The notes beneath the pieces are model-generated. The model searched no databases. It saw only the letters and a list, made by a program, of their open reading frames with translations, and had not been told where the DNA came from. A DNA stretch of 64,000 bases from positions 105,412,585 to 105,476,584 of the forward strand of contig CM056377.1 in the NCBI GenBank assembly GCA_029718625.1, written 5' to 3'. Numbering within the stretch: the stretch's first letter is position 1; each line of letters starts with the position of its first letter. Below are positions 47,784 to 58,085 of this stretch, one piece after another. Both the position numbers and the translations under genes were made by a program. This stretch comes from Synaphobranchus kaupii (lineage: Eukaryota; Chordata; Actinopteri; Anguilliformes; Synaphobranchidae).

Positions 47784-48823
47784 TAAACTCCTTAAAAAAC
47801 GTTCGGAAACGTTATTTCGGTCGATTATTCCTCCCCTTTAATAATACCAATTGGTATCGTATTTTATATCGATGGAAAGCCTGATTAGTCACCTTTACAA
47901 CGAGGTACAACTTTTAAGGATCATGCATTCGTGGAATGAGCAACACAGCTAACCGTGTGGGTAGCGGCCCAAAAAAATGTGCCAAAATCCCCTGCAATAT
48001 TCTTCTGTTGGTATTCACTCTCGTTTTGAGTTGCTTGGTGGATTGGATGATTGCACTCTCCCACAGTAATAAGGAAAAAACAACACATATTGGCCATTTT
48101 TACACTTTATTCATTTTACACTGTCAGGGACCTCAGTAGCGTGTGGAAGATCCATACGCAGTCACAACAGCTTGGCACCTCCTCCTCATGATGGTCACCA
48201 GCCTGGTCACACACTGCTGTGGGATGGCATCCCATTCCTCAACCAGGATTTGCCGCAAGTCAGCCAACATGGTTGCGTTGGTCACTCTGGCACGTACAGC
48301 ACGCCCAAGCTGATCCCACAGGTGTTCAATTGGATTGAGGTCTGGACTCACGGCAGGCCATTCCATCCTCTCCACTCCCAAATTCTGGAGGTACTCTGTG
48401 ATGATCCTGGCTCTGTGGGGGCGAGCGTTGTCATCCTGGAGGATGGAGTTAGGTCCCAGATTCTGGAGATATGGGATCGCCACTGGCTCCAGAATCTCAT
48501 TCCGATATCTCACTGCATTGAGATTGCCTTCAATGATGACAAGTTCTGTTTTTCCTGTGAGAGAGATACCGCCCCACACCATGACAGAGTGAATACCAAC
48601 AGAAGAATATTGCAGGGGATTTTGGCACATTTTTTTGGGCTGCTACCCACACGGTTAGCTGTGTTGCTCATTCCACGAATGCATGATCCTTACAAGTTGT
48701 ACCTCATTGTAAAGGTGACTAATCAGGCGTTCCAACGATATAAAATACAATACCAATTGGTATTATTAAAGGGGAGGAATAATCGACCGAAATAACGTTT
48801 CCAAACTTTTTTTGAGGAGTTTA
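47784..48823 (-). mobile_element. Tc1-like transposon deletion derivative with about 237-bp inverted repeats
   Basis: Arms 47784-48022 and 48588-48823 are near-perfect reverse complements and start 'TAAACTCCT', with TA on both sides (47782-47783, 48824-48825). The interior encodes, on the minus strand, the C-terminal catalytic half of a Tc1 transposase. The 5' part of the gene, including the DNA-binding region and first catalytic aspartate, is missing. The inner ends of both arms carry the same transposase-derived codons (the left arm holds an inverted duplicate of the 48588-48630 coding sequence), so the long arms arose partly by inverted duplication of gene sequence. Confidence 0.95.
48133..48630 (-). 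pseudogene. Tc1-like transposase, C-terminal DDE half, still open for 165 codons
   Basis: The frame contains 'VMVWGGISLTGKTELVII', 'LQDDNARPHRARIITEYL' and 'PAVSPDLNPIEHLWDQLGRA'. The second catalytic aspartate (DDNARPH) and the glutamate (NPIEH) are separated by 34 residues, the D34E spacing of Tc1 transposases. The first aspartate and both helix-turn-helix domains are lost; the family is about 340 residues long. The ATG at 48630 is internal to the ancestral gene and falls in the duplicated arm. The stop at 48133 fits the usual C-terminus (...YGSSTRY). Absence of stops over 165 codons implies recent inactivation. It cannot be catalytic alone. Confidence 0.92.
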
Positions 48824-48835
48824 TAAAATCCTTAA

Positions 48836-49437
48836 AGGGTAAGTACACCCTAGATCACTTTTTCCCCCCGCAGTAAACGTGTTTGTACTATGCCTACCTT
48901 ATAATGAAACGTATTAATCCATTCCATTATTTCAACAATTCTGAAATAATATTGTATATCATAAGAAACTGGTAGAAAAGCGTCTTTGTGCTGCCCTCTA
49001 ACGGTTGAAATTCTGTTTCTGCTCCACACACTGCCCCCGCCTCAGTCGTGATGTCAGAGTATCTCTTTGGAGGTACCTCTACGTCATATGGATAATTGTT
49101 GTCGCCCACAACAGCGGCACCTGATTGGTTAGACCCACTACATTCCTTTTGTTTCGGCTCCACGTTTTAAAACCGGAACCACGTGGCATCATGGCGAACT
49201 CTCTATTTTAGTCCACTAAAATACATTTCTGAAAATATCTGAGGTGAGAAATAGGCCGTGCAGTTGCTCCAGTTTGATCCAAATTATACAAAATCATTTG
49301 TACATTGTTCATTTATGCAAATGATGATTGAATACAGCTCCTCCGCCCCCACCCCTCTCCCTCGCTCACCCCACAAAGTATTTTTCTAAATTGTGTAGTA
49401 GGCGGAGACAGGGTGAGGCGGTGGGTGCACTTATCCT
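48836..49437. mobile_element. TTAA-type MITE, about 600 bp
   Basis: The left end 'AGGGTAAGTACACCC' follows TTAA (48832-48835); the right end 'GGGTGCACTTATCCT' is its near-complement, followed by TTGA, a likely mutated TTAA. A truncated sibling lies at 45567-45724. It begins 12 bp after the Tc1 element ends. An AGAGGGCAG (CTCF-like) motif is present near 48993. No coding sequence. Confidence 0.75.
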
Positions 49438-49582
49438 TTGAAATATGGAAAGTAGCGAATTGAATATACGTACACCTTGAAATATAATAACTTAGGTTAC
49501 CAACAACATAAATATATTCTGACTAACAAAACCAAAGCAAAATAAATTACCCCTTGAAAATAATTTAATGTTTATGGTGACT
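49438..49582. other. Spacer, no feature seen
   Basis: AT-rich spacer between a MITE and the antisense LINE. Confidence 0.4.
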
Positions 49583-49950
49583 TTTTATTTTTATTTTATT
49601 AATACAGGGAAAAAAGATAATAGTACATAGAAGTTCTAAAATCTTTGGGCTCTACTCAGTACATTACTGGTTTACAGAGGGTTCCCTGTCCTACAGCATA
49701 GAAAGAAAGAAAGAGATGAAGAGAAAGGAGATAATTTGTTTAAGTTTATCCTAGATAATATTCGAGAAATAAAAAAGACAAGAGTAAAAAATCTATAGAT
49801 GTGAAGTTATTAAAATGTGAGAAATTTCAGAAAGAAATATGTAGAAACAAAGAAAAAAGTGAGTGTTTATGGAGCAGACACAGCGTGACCTGAAATTTAT
49901 TATAGTCTAGTGTTGACAGATTTGGTTAAAATGTATATTTGTCTTTATAT

Positions 49951-50184
49951 TTAATGGTAAATTATTCCATGATTCGGTGTTTCTATTTTAAAAACAATTT
50001 TTGACCAAAGTGGATTTAATGCGTTTGTAATGGAACGCGTTTGTCTTTGTTGTTGGTTATTGGAATGATGTGGCAATAGGTTGCTAAGTATCTGAGGAAG
50101 AGTATTGTTTTGTATTTTATGATAAAGTTTTAAATTCAGTAATATTTGGTAATTTTCAAAAGTGAGCGCATTTATTTTTTGCAA
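49951..50184 (-). pseudogene. LINE ORF2 C-terminal region
   Basis: A 77-codon open frame (MQKINALTFENYQILLNLKL at its start, ending ...ETPNHGIIYH) lies in the position and orientation of the C-terminus of the reverse transcriptase polyprotein at 50504-50875. Repeated Leu/His/Asn content and the TPNHG block followed by a stop near the 3' untranslated region fit LINE C-termini of this type. No catalytic motif is expected here. Stops and frameshifts separate it from the reverse transcriptase part, so it is a pseudogene segment. Confidence 0.65.
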
Positions 50185-50503
50185 GGCAGTGCAATGATGT
50201 GTGCGAGATGGTAATTTCGCATGAATTTTATACGATCTATTATAAAGACGAATGATTGGGTCTAATGTGCATTTTGTAGCAGATGACCAAATTGGTAAAC
50301 GATATGATAATGTGGATAGAATTATGGCATTTAAATATGTATTTGAAACGATTTGTGTAAGATATGTCCGAATTTTATTGTAGATTAAAAGTTTTTAATT
50401 TACCTGTTTTGCAAGGTATTCAATATGTGGTTTAAACGTCATATGATCGTCAAGCGTGACGCTGAGATATTTATAAGTACCGTAACAGTCAGGGGTTCAT
50501 TTT

Positions 50504-50875
50504 TTACTTGTATATGGGGCAGAGTCGAAAATGTTTTTTGAGAGGATCGAAAATACATACAAAAACACATTGTGTTTTTTTTATATTTAATGTTAAATGA
50601 TAAATGTCATCTATTTTACGTGCAGAGGTAAAAATAACGGTGTCGTCCGCGTATAGAAGCACTTGAGTTGACGAGCATACTGAGGGCAGATCATTAATAT
50701 ATAATATGAACAATAACAGTCCTAGAATAGATCCTTGTGGTACACCGATATTGCTTGTAGTAGAAGTGGATTTAAATTGATCTATTTGGACCAGTTCTTT
50801 CTAATAGATATGATGAAAGCATGTTTATCGCAGTTGATGATAAATTGAACTTCGTTAACTTATTGAGATTATGAG
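50504..50875 (-). pseudogene. LINE reverse transcriptase fragment with YADD motif
   Basis: Reading down from about 50875, one frame gives 'NMLSSYLLERT'; after a frameshift come 'GVPQGSILGLLLFILYINDL' and 'VLLYADDTVIFTSA'. The PQGS..GP/LLLF block and the YADD box (about 50642-50653) are the palm motifs of reverse transcriptases that copy the element RNA at the target site. The open part (50504-50713) has 69 codons and starts at an internal Met. Upstream domains (endonuclease, finger start) are absent because of 5' truncation. Downstream 'NIKKTQCVFV' precedes a stop. Inactive. Confidence 0.9.
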
Positions 50876-51096
50876 CAGTGTATTTAGATTAAATGAAATT
50901 TATATAATTTATTACGTGCTCAGGGTATGGTTGCGATGGTCAGCTCTCCAATATAAAACAGTTGAACCTCAATATCTCCACCGTTCCAAAACCAATCTCA
51001 ATTCCATTTCACATGTGGAATACAATCACCATGGGCTCGCCACATTCAAATTTCCGTATAGCTATATTATGCTATTACTATGTTGTGGATAGCCCC

Positions 51097-51305
51097 TTAA
51101 CCCCTTGTCTAGCACTACCTTTGTTTGAACACAAGTCAAAAAAATTAAATGGTTACTTGAACCCCTTTGACTACAGGTATAATCCTGCCCTCTTCTGTAA
51201 GGTAACCCTTGGGAGTAATTACAAGAGAATTACGGTAATACCCCTTTGACACCGAAGCAACGACCCTAGCAAATCCCGTGTTTGCCATTGGTGTGAAAGG
51301 GTTAA
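51097..51305. mobile_element. piggyBac-like MITE, 209 bp including TTAA ends
   Basis: Starts 'TTAACCCCTTGTCTAGCAC' and ends 'GGTGTGAAAGGGTTAA'. The TTAA-CCC(C/T)TT...AAAGGG-TTAA structure is typical of piggyBac-mobilised MITEs. Shares about 118 bp with 21036-21156. Confidence 0.7.
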
Positions 51306-51419
51306 CCCACGTTATCCAACCAAGGTCGTGCTCACGACCTGGGATTTATGCGGATTGGACACAGCTCGGCTTCGGTGTGAAATGGGGAACACAGGTTACT
51401 CGACCCGGATTTCCATCAA

Positions 51420-51996
51420 GGAACCTCATTGGTTACAATGGGAGGCACAAGTCCTGCTGAAGCTGGCAGAGGTCTTGGAGGAAAGCAGACTGGAAGCCAA
51501 AAAAGACCATCCTCCAGCGCAATAACGACTGATCCACTTTGTTAAACGAGGAGGTGCAGCACAGAACATCACTCTGAGGGAGAAAACAGCCTTGACACCT
51601 GGGAGCGACTGCAACCTGAGAGTGGACCTCGATCGGCAGCTCAAGTTCCCAACTGAGATCACCCCAACCTCTCTTCAGCCGGACATCGTGCTATGGTCTA
51701 CCACATCCAAAGCAGTGATAATGGCAGAGCTTACAGTCCCATGGAAGGAAGGGATGGAGACAGCCTACGAGAGGAAGAACGACAAGTACGCAGAGCTGAC
51801 AGCTGAGTGCAGAGAAGCAGGGGGCTGTCCCCTACCCTAAGGAAGTTGGAGGCTTTGTGGGAACATCCACCCAGTGCTTCCTGAAGAGCATGGGAGCGAA
51901 AGGGCCTAAGCTGAGGCGATGAGGGAGTTAGCTGAGGAGGCGAAAAAGTGGAGCTTCTGGCTTTGGCTAAGAAGGAAGGACAAGGCGTGGGGAAGG
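51420..51996 (+). pseudogene. Retroelement-associated C-terminal domain ('ELTVPW' family), broken
   Basis: The plus-strand frame through 51328-51525 continues after one in-frame TAA (51523-51525) into 51526-51840. Key segments are 'LLKLAEVLEESRLEAKKDHP', 'LRVDLDRQLKFPTEI', 'LQPDIVLWSTTSKAVIMAEL' and 'TVPWKEGMETAYERKNDKY'. Later pieces are 'EVGGFVGTSTQCFLKSMGAK' and, after frameshifts, 'AEEAKKWSFWLWLRRKDKAW'. From memory of the family, this domain is found next to reverse-transcriptase-like ORFs in repeats of fish and other animals. The PD...(15 residues)...E pattern and downstream basic residues suggest a PD-(D/E)XK-type nuclease fold, but the usual ExK lysine is not in place (ELT), so nuclease function is inference. 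No reverse transcriptase lies upstream on this strand. Confidence 0.6.
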
Positions 51997-52502
51997 CAAG
52001 GATCCTAGGGTCAGCTGCAGGGAGACGTCCTTGTCGTTGCTCCACCACCATGAGATGTTCCAGGATTAATGGAGCAAAACATCAATAAAGGGTGGCTCCC
52101 GGCTGATATGACCCTGCAGCTGGCCCTACTTACCTGTGCTTTCATCTTGATGTCACTGGCATTTATGAAAAATGTTTTGGTTATGCTACCTGGTAGTAAA
52201 CAAACCTCCGTTCTTTCAGGCAGTAAGCAAGAAGCAGTATTATTTACGAGTCAAAACATTGGAAAATTGGCAAGATTCTGAAGTGAGAGAGCTTCTGTGC
52301 TGTAGTGCACAGCACGCCCATGTTGGAAAACAACACTTGTCAACCTAGACTGCATTTCCAGAAAAGACTACATAATCCAGAATGCGACAGTCATGTGATC
52401 CTGGGCAGAACTCCCAGAACAATTGACCAATCAGGACTTAGTTCCCGTTCAATAAAACTTCCTGTACAACTTCCTTCTCTCTCTTAGCTTCTTATGCTCT
52501 TA
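51997..52502. other. Non-coding DNA, no feature seen
   Basis: Possibly the 3' flank of the broken element at 51420-51996. Frames of 60-70 codons show no recognisable domain. Confidence 0.35.
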
Positions 52503-52582
52503 CTCAAAAAATGCAATGTGTCGGAGTACAGACCCAAAACAACGAAAATTGCGTCATGTCCAAATACTTATGGACTGCACTG
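52503..52582. mobile_element. Tc1/mariner-like terminal scrap
   Basis: Ends 'CATGTCCAAATACTTATGGA' + CTGCACTG, a fish Tc1-type terminus (CAGTGCAGTCCATAAGTATT in reverse complement). About 80 bp remain, followed by TA-rich microsatellites (52585-52612). Confidence 0.65.
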
Positions 52583-52825
52583 TGTATATATACAGTATAT
52601 ATATATATTGGAGTCACTCAGTAGCTTAGTTTATTTTGAATTGTTTGCAGTCAGTCGTTAGCTTGCTCGCTGTAATTGGGCCAACTACCTGTCTTTTGTG
52701 TTGCTAATTAGAACTAGTTGGAACCAGTTTCGGCTGTGTGTATATTAAGCATGTTTGCAGCTCATCACCTCAGAGTGAGTTATAATTCAACTAGTATATA
52801 TATTATATATTATATACTGTATATA

Positions 52826-53345
52826 CAGACGGGTGACAAATTAAAGGAAAAAAACCCTTACTGTGAGGGGGTCCAGTGTTATGTGTTGTTAAACTCTGTT
52901 ATGCTGTGGAGGGCATTTCCCTGGCATGGTTTGGGTCGACTTGTCCCCTTAGAGGGAAGGGTCACTGCAAATCAATACAAAGTTATTCTGAGTGATCACC
53001 TTTATTCTATGATGAAACATCTATCCTGATGGGAGTGGTCTCTTCCAGGATGACAATGCCCCCCATCCACAGGGAAAGAGGGGTCACTAAATGGTTTGAT
53101 GAGTATGAATGATGTAGTCACCAGATCTCAACCCAATTGAACACCTATATGGGATATTTTGAACCGACGTGTTAGTCAGCGCTCTCCACCACCATCATCA
53201 AAACACCAAATGAGGGAATATCTTTTGGAAGAATGGTGTTCCATCCATCCAGTAGAGTTCCAGAGACTAGAATCCACACTATACTAGAGGCAGAATCTAT
53301 GCCAAGGCGCATTGAAGCTGTTCTGGAGGCTTGTGTGTGAAAAAT
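52826..53345 (+). pseudogene. Tc1-like element: terminus fused to C-terminal transposase remnant
   Basis: A terminus 'CAGACGGGTGACAAATTAAA' (after TA, 52826) is followed within about 50 bp by degraded transposase codons. These are 'GLGRLVPLEGRVTANQYKVI' and 'LSDHLYSMMKHLS', then in other frames the DDNAP region (about 53048), 'SPDLN'-like codons (about 53118-53140) and '[11 protein letters not shown]' (about 53213-53250). At least four frame changes or stops occur. The arrangement means the N-terminal two-thirds of the gene was deleted. The opposite terminus was not found. Transposase of this family cuts and joins DNA with a DDE domain; this copy is inactive. Confidence 0.8.
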
Positions 53346-55110
53346 TTGCATTTTGTGGTATAAATGCACTAGTTGGCAGGCATAGCTGGACAGGTCAAAT
53401 CAAGCCTTTTTACCATGACATTGAATTGCATGGATGTGAGAGTAAGCAGAAATTCCTCAACTCAGAGACCTGCATGGGATTTTGGTTGAAGGAGGACGTA
53501 TATAGTGAGGTGTATGTCAGGGCATTGAAGAGGGAACCAAAGAGTACTCAAAAGAAGTAGAGTAGAGCAAACAATGAAGCTAATGTGGTCTTGGGGGAGA
53601 AAGGAAATGCTGACAACGGGGGGATGGCATCAATACACTGACAGAGTATTACAGTGAGCCGAGCCCATTCATTGCTAATTGTATTTTTAATGAATACAAA
53701 GTTGTACTGTATGCCAAGTGAGTCAGGGACACGTCTGTTCAGTTTATCAGTCCCCCCACACAATTTTTTTTATGGAAATAGAAGCTTCTCATTGCAATTC
53801 CAGTAAAAACGTACATTTGAACTGAACCTGTTTGAAGGTGTCTTACACAATTACTAATACAGAATTCGGCCAAAATGGACTGCAACTGCCAAGAATAATC
53901 TCAGTACTGCTAATAGTCCATTCTTTGTTCAGCATTAGGTTAGTTACCTACTTGATCAAGCTGAAAGATAATTATCTCCATATTTATTTGGTATTTTAGT
54001 TAGACATTTTCACTTTTCTACTCTATGGTAGATTTTAGTTTTAAAATTAATTAAGTTAATGAGTGTTGTAATTTAATAATTTGGTTTTATTATTTTCCTT
54101 TTTTAAGAAACACACATATATGCATGACTTTTAGGTCATCCAAAATAAGCAATTGCATTCAAAATATCTGTTTAGTAAATTGTGTCTTTAAATATCTGAT
54201 TTAAAAGGTGAGGCTAAGGCTACCACGTCATGTGTAATGCATAAGCAATTTTTAAATTTCTGTAATATTGGAGAACTTCAGATTTTTTTATTATAAAAAA
54301 GAACACATTCAATTAACCTCATCAGGAAATTGTTACAGATGCATATCCATTTAGAATTGAAACTGCAATACTGTAAATTTTCATTGTTTCATTGCTGAAC
54401 TTTTCACGATTCAGATGGTGCATGACACCACCTCTAATTAGTTTTATTCAAATAATTAAAAAAAAAGTTCCTTCTCTTTAACTTGCCAGCCCCCCCTCAA
54501 AAAAAATACTAATTATTTCCCAAATGAACTTTGTTGAAGGCTAAGACAGTTCTATAACTTAATGTGCAATGTATAAAAATATCTATACATCCTGTTAATC
54601 TTAATTAAAACTGCAAATTATCTAACATACTGAGGCCAAATCAGTAGCAATTATGGCACTTTAAAACGTCTTTTCTGTGTAGCTTGAAAACGAAGGAAAG
54701 TTTGTTCTCTGTGGTGAGTGAGGAACCTGATAAATTATTCCAGCACATGCTCACCCTTCTCGTCTCTCAGCAGGCTCCTAATTTGATCCCATGGGAACTA
54801 AAGTTGCATTCAAAAAGAAAATAATTTGGTTTGCTTTCAGGACTACCTCAATAATATCTCAGTCCTCTATTTCCCATTAAGAGCCCTTAGTTGATTATCA
54901 CAACAAGATCAGCATCAATCAGCAATAGTGCGATACATTTTCACCAAAATATTTTTCATTTTCTAAATGTGTATTCATTTAAATCTGATCAAACATCAGA
55001 CATTTCTGCAAATGAATGATGCAATACAATTTCTCACATCTCAGGTGTGAGTCATATCTCAAGAGAAGTTTCCGCATCCTTATTTAGCAGACTGGTACAT
55101 GACTGTATGG
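53346..55110. other. AT-rich non-coding DNA; candidate conserved block near 54670-54930
   Basis: 54670-54930 is non-repetitive with balanced composition, compatible with conserved noncoding DNA (inference). The 53312-53560 frame (82 codons) has no recognised domain. Otherwise nothing was seen. Confidence 0.35.
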
Positions 55111-55442
55111 CAGAGCTGGGCAACGAGGGCCGTATCCGTTTCTGGTTTTCATGCCAACTTCTGGCCTTAATTACCCAATTAGCCCTAATATTTGCGCCAT
55201 CTGAAATTTTAGCTACAATTACATTACAGGCATTTAGCAGACGCTCTTATCCAGAGCGACTTCTTAAAAAGCGCATGAATCACAGCCAAAGATTTCTTGT
55301 GTCCCTATATGAAACATTTTAATGTGATCTAATCTACCAGTGTTGGTGTAAACAGCCAATTAGCTCATTTAGCTGGGGTAATTGGTGGGAACAAAAACCT
55401 GCATACACACCAGCCCTCCAGGACTGGAATTGCCCACCCCTG
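55111..55442. mobile_element. hAT MITE, 332 bp, with perfect 8-bp target duplication
   Basis: Ends 'CAGAGCTGGGCAA' and 'TTGCCCACCCCTG' are inverted. Both sides carry CTGTATGG (55103-55110 and 55443-55450), the 8-bp duplication diagnostic of hAT insertions. The subterminal parts (GTTTCTGGTTTTCATGCC / GGTGGGAACAAAAACC) are also inverted. No transposase. An L2-type tail is nested inside. Confidence 0.93.
55214..55275 (-). mobile_element. L2-type LINE/SINE tail nested in the hAT MITE
   Basis: 'CAATTACATTACAGGCATTT' then AGCAGACGCTCTTATCCAGAGCGAC is the reverse complement of the L2 stem-loop tail (compare 16880-16930). It lies wholly inside 55111-55442, so it was either inserted into, or captured by, the MITE. 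Confidence 0.8.
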
Positions 55443-55450
55443 CTGTATGG

Positions 55451-55730
55451 TATACCATTAGATTCCAAATGAAACAATGAACATGAGGTTAAAGTGCGGA
55501 ATGTCAGCTTTAATTTGAGGGTATGTACATCCATATCGGGCAATTCTTGTTGATATTACAGCCCTTTTATACATAGTTCCCCCATTTTAGGGGAACAAAA
55601 GTAATTGGACAAATTAGCATAATCTTAAATAAAGTTGTTATGTTTAGTACTTGGTTGGAAATCCTTTGCATTTCATGACTGCCTGGCAAACCATCGACAT
55701 CACCAGACGTCTTAAAATGCACATATTTAC
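55451..55730 (-). mobile_element. Tc1-like transposon 3' end with transposase C-terminus
   Basis: Shares 'GTCAGCTTTAATTTGAGGGTA' in pieces, CATCCATATCGG and CCATTTTAGGGG blocks with 1352-1600. The minus strand at about 55644-55725 reads 'RRLVMSMVCQAVMKCKGFPT' followed by KY and a stop, which resembles the C-terminus of a Tc1-type transposase. Only the end of the gene and the adjacent terminal region survive. A run of 16 G lies at 55737-55752. Confidence 0.75.
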
Positions 55731-55752
55731 ATCAGACGGGGGGGGGGGGGGG

Positions 55753-56427
55753 TTAAGGAGGGCTAGGTTTTTTGACCTTGGAATTTCTAAAATTCCTAAA
55801 ATTGACCATAATTCAGTTTGTATTGAATCTCCAATCATTTGTTGTATTTTTTATTGCAAAACACTAACTGAACGGAATCTTTTTTGTTGTCCACTTGTTT
55901 AATTATTTATATCGTTCATTTTAAATGCATAAGCACTAATGAACATACACACCATCTTTGATAAAAAAAAGAAGAAAATTTTAAACTGACCCACACACAA
56001 CAATAGATGTGCAAATGAAGTAGTCATCTATTCTCTATTCAGAGTGTGTTAATCGAAATATGCATAAGTAAGCTGAAAATGCAAAATGTGTCTCACTTAC
56101 CCTGGAGAAAAGTTCTACCAGTCATAGCTGGCATTTCAACATATAATAGAATGGTTTCCCTGTGGTGCAGAATACAAATCACTATTATAGTGAAAAACTA
56201 AAATGTGTGTGTGTGTGTGTGTGTGTGTTTATAGCCATATACTAAAATAACTACTTTGCCTGAGGAACAATGTTGCTGTGGTAGTATGAGTTTGTTTCGT
56301 AAACATCATAAATCTCTTTGCCACTCTGATTTACAGATTTTCTTCCTTGTCCATCTCAATCTGTTCCTACACACCCCTTATTAGCCCAATTGGGATTTTC
56401 CCTTCTATTTCCCAATTGTGTTAAATG
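55753..56427. other. AT-rich non-coding DNA with (TG)n
   Basis: (TG)n at 56202-56228. No gene or further repeat. Confidence 0.45.
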
Positions 56428-58025
56428 TTACAAACATGCAAACACTAAGTCTTACACCCCTGAAAAGGGGGAGATAGATCACAATTGAGATTCTGGTATT
56501 GTTTCCTCATCAAAAGGAATAATTTCAAAAATGAAACATTTACATCTTCCATAAATTCACATTTCCAAGAGAGAAGTACACTCCGTTTCCACAATCTAAT
56601 TTCCCTTTACAGTGTTTCTTAAGCAGTGACACAGTCAAAATAAAAACCACCATTACTTTGAAAGTACACTGTCTCAGGTATGTAACATAAGTATAGTTTC
56701 CCATTACAAAATACACAGTTCTTTACAACTCTTAAGTGAAAAAACAATAAACAAAATACTTCAAATGCATCAAATGTCTTAGTAACAAACTGAAAATAAA
56801 TGCAAGTAACAAGAATATACGTACACTGCAAGTTGTTACAGTAAATGAGGAAATCAACAACATAAAGAAAATGCTACTCACGCAAGTTACAATCGCATAG
56901 CCGACAAAGCACAGTCTGTAAGGCATTAATTCCAACTTGCAAAAACTAGGCCGGCCTTTAAAAGTATTGATATCAAAATGTGGCCAAGTTACAACTAACA
57001 ATATTGCCTAATCGTAGCTCACACTAATTAAACTCTATTCCAAAGCAATGGTACCCAATGTATCCTAAATTATTTAATGTAACTTGGCCCTGTGTTATTT
57101 CATATTACCATCTCAAGAGAAAAGCAGCAGCCATTGTCACTTTAAAATCTATAGTCTAAATCTAAATCTGTCTTCATGAAATCCTGAATCCTGCTAAAGA
57201 GACATCACACACATTTCTCATGGACTTATTGTGATCCTAAAGTGACTGTCACAGTTCAGTAAAGTTAGTATGTATTCCTAGCATGTGTTATGCATTCTAT
57301 AGAAAACTTGCATTTACTAATAAAAAAACAAACAAGTGCAAATAACGGATATCTCAACTGCAGGTTATTACAGTAATTGAGTATTAACACCAAAAACACA
57401 AAGGAAGGAATATTGTTTTGCATTAGCTGTGCTAACGAGACGTCATGCATATTTCACATGGGCCTATTGTCGTCTTAAAATGGCTGTTGCGGCTCAGTAA
57501 GCTAGCTTGTATTGCTAGCATGTATTTTCCACCTAAACACTCAGTGAAACTCGCCATTTAATTCACCAACATCACATACCAACTCCGTTAACATTTCCCC
57601 ATTCCCACCATTATATTTATTTCATTAATAGTGAAACTAATATTGAAACAAAAACATCATACCTGAAAAAGGGGGAGAAAGATCACAATCGCGACACTAG
57701 TATTGTTTCCTCATTAAGAGCTTTATCAGGAATTTTAAAAAGACAGCAATCTCCCTCTAGTGTATGGACGAAGGCATAAGCAATCGATCCAAAGAAAACA
57801 GGGGAATAAACATTTTATTATTTATTTATTCTCATAAATTCTTATGATTTTACCCAATTCTAATGAACTTTTACCAGATACCCTTGTGAATTGTCTTATG
57901 ACCTGCTCTTTAGATTATGGTTTTAAATGTGCATTCACTTGATGACCTTACATGCCCTTAGAGCCGTTTTCTTTTCCCTTTACAACTGTGGTTCAAATGA
58001 GAGCATTATTTTAACTTGTCACACA
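56428..58025 (-). mobile_element. Candidate 3' LTR of the gypsy element, with degenerate tandem repeats
   Basis: On the minus strand the gypsy integrase is followed by a purine tract 'GTAGGGGGG' (about 58026-58034) and then 'TGTGTGACAAG', the arrangement of polypurine tract plus LTR start. The LTR end is uncertain; 'GTTTGTAACA' near 56428 is one TG...CA-compatible choice. Inside are degenerate repeats: 57193-57300 versus 57432-57535 (period about 239 bp), related sequence at 56810-56900, and 56455-56530 versus 57660-57740. AATAAATAAATAATAAAATG near 57815-57835 could serve as a polyadenylation region. No matching 5' LTR was found in the window. Confidence 0.5.
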
Positions 58026-58034
58026 CCCCCCTAC
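58026..58034 (-). promoter_or_regulatory. Putative polypurine tract
   Basis: Minus-strand GTAGGGGGG directly before TGTGTGACA, at the expected place downstream of the integrase C-terminus for second-strand priming in Ty3/gypsy elements. Confidence 0.5.
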
Positions 58035-58085
58035 AAAACAAATGTCCCGACATTAAACATTGTGTTTTTTTTCACTTCTTTTTTT

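Larger units (their letters stand above)
49583..50875 (-). mobile_element. Non-LTR retrotransposon, 5'-truncated, antisense
   Basis: On the minus strand the order is reverse transcriptase fingers and palm (50875-50504), connector/thumb debris, a C-terminal region (50184-49951), a 3' untranslated region and an A-rich end near 49583-49600 (ATAAAATAAAAATAAAAAG). The truncated 5' end and A-rich 3' end fit LINE retroposition. The clade could not be settled by eye. Confidence 0.85.

Noticed and set aside
48172..48795. 207-codon plus-strand frame
   Set aside because: Antisense of the Tc1 transposase half and arm; the minus strand carries the DDE motifs.
51731..52051. 106-codon minus-strand frame
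   Set aside because: Shadow of the plus-strand retroelement domain at 51420-51996.
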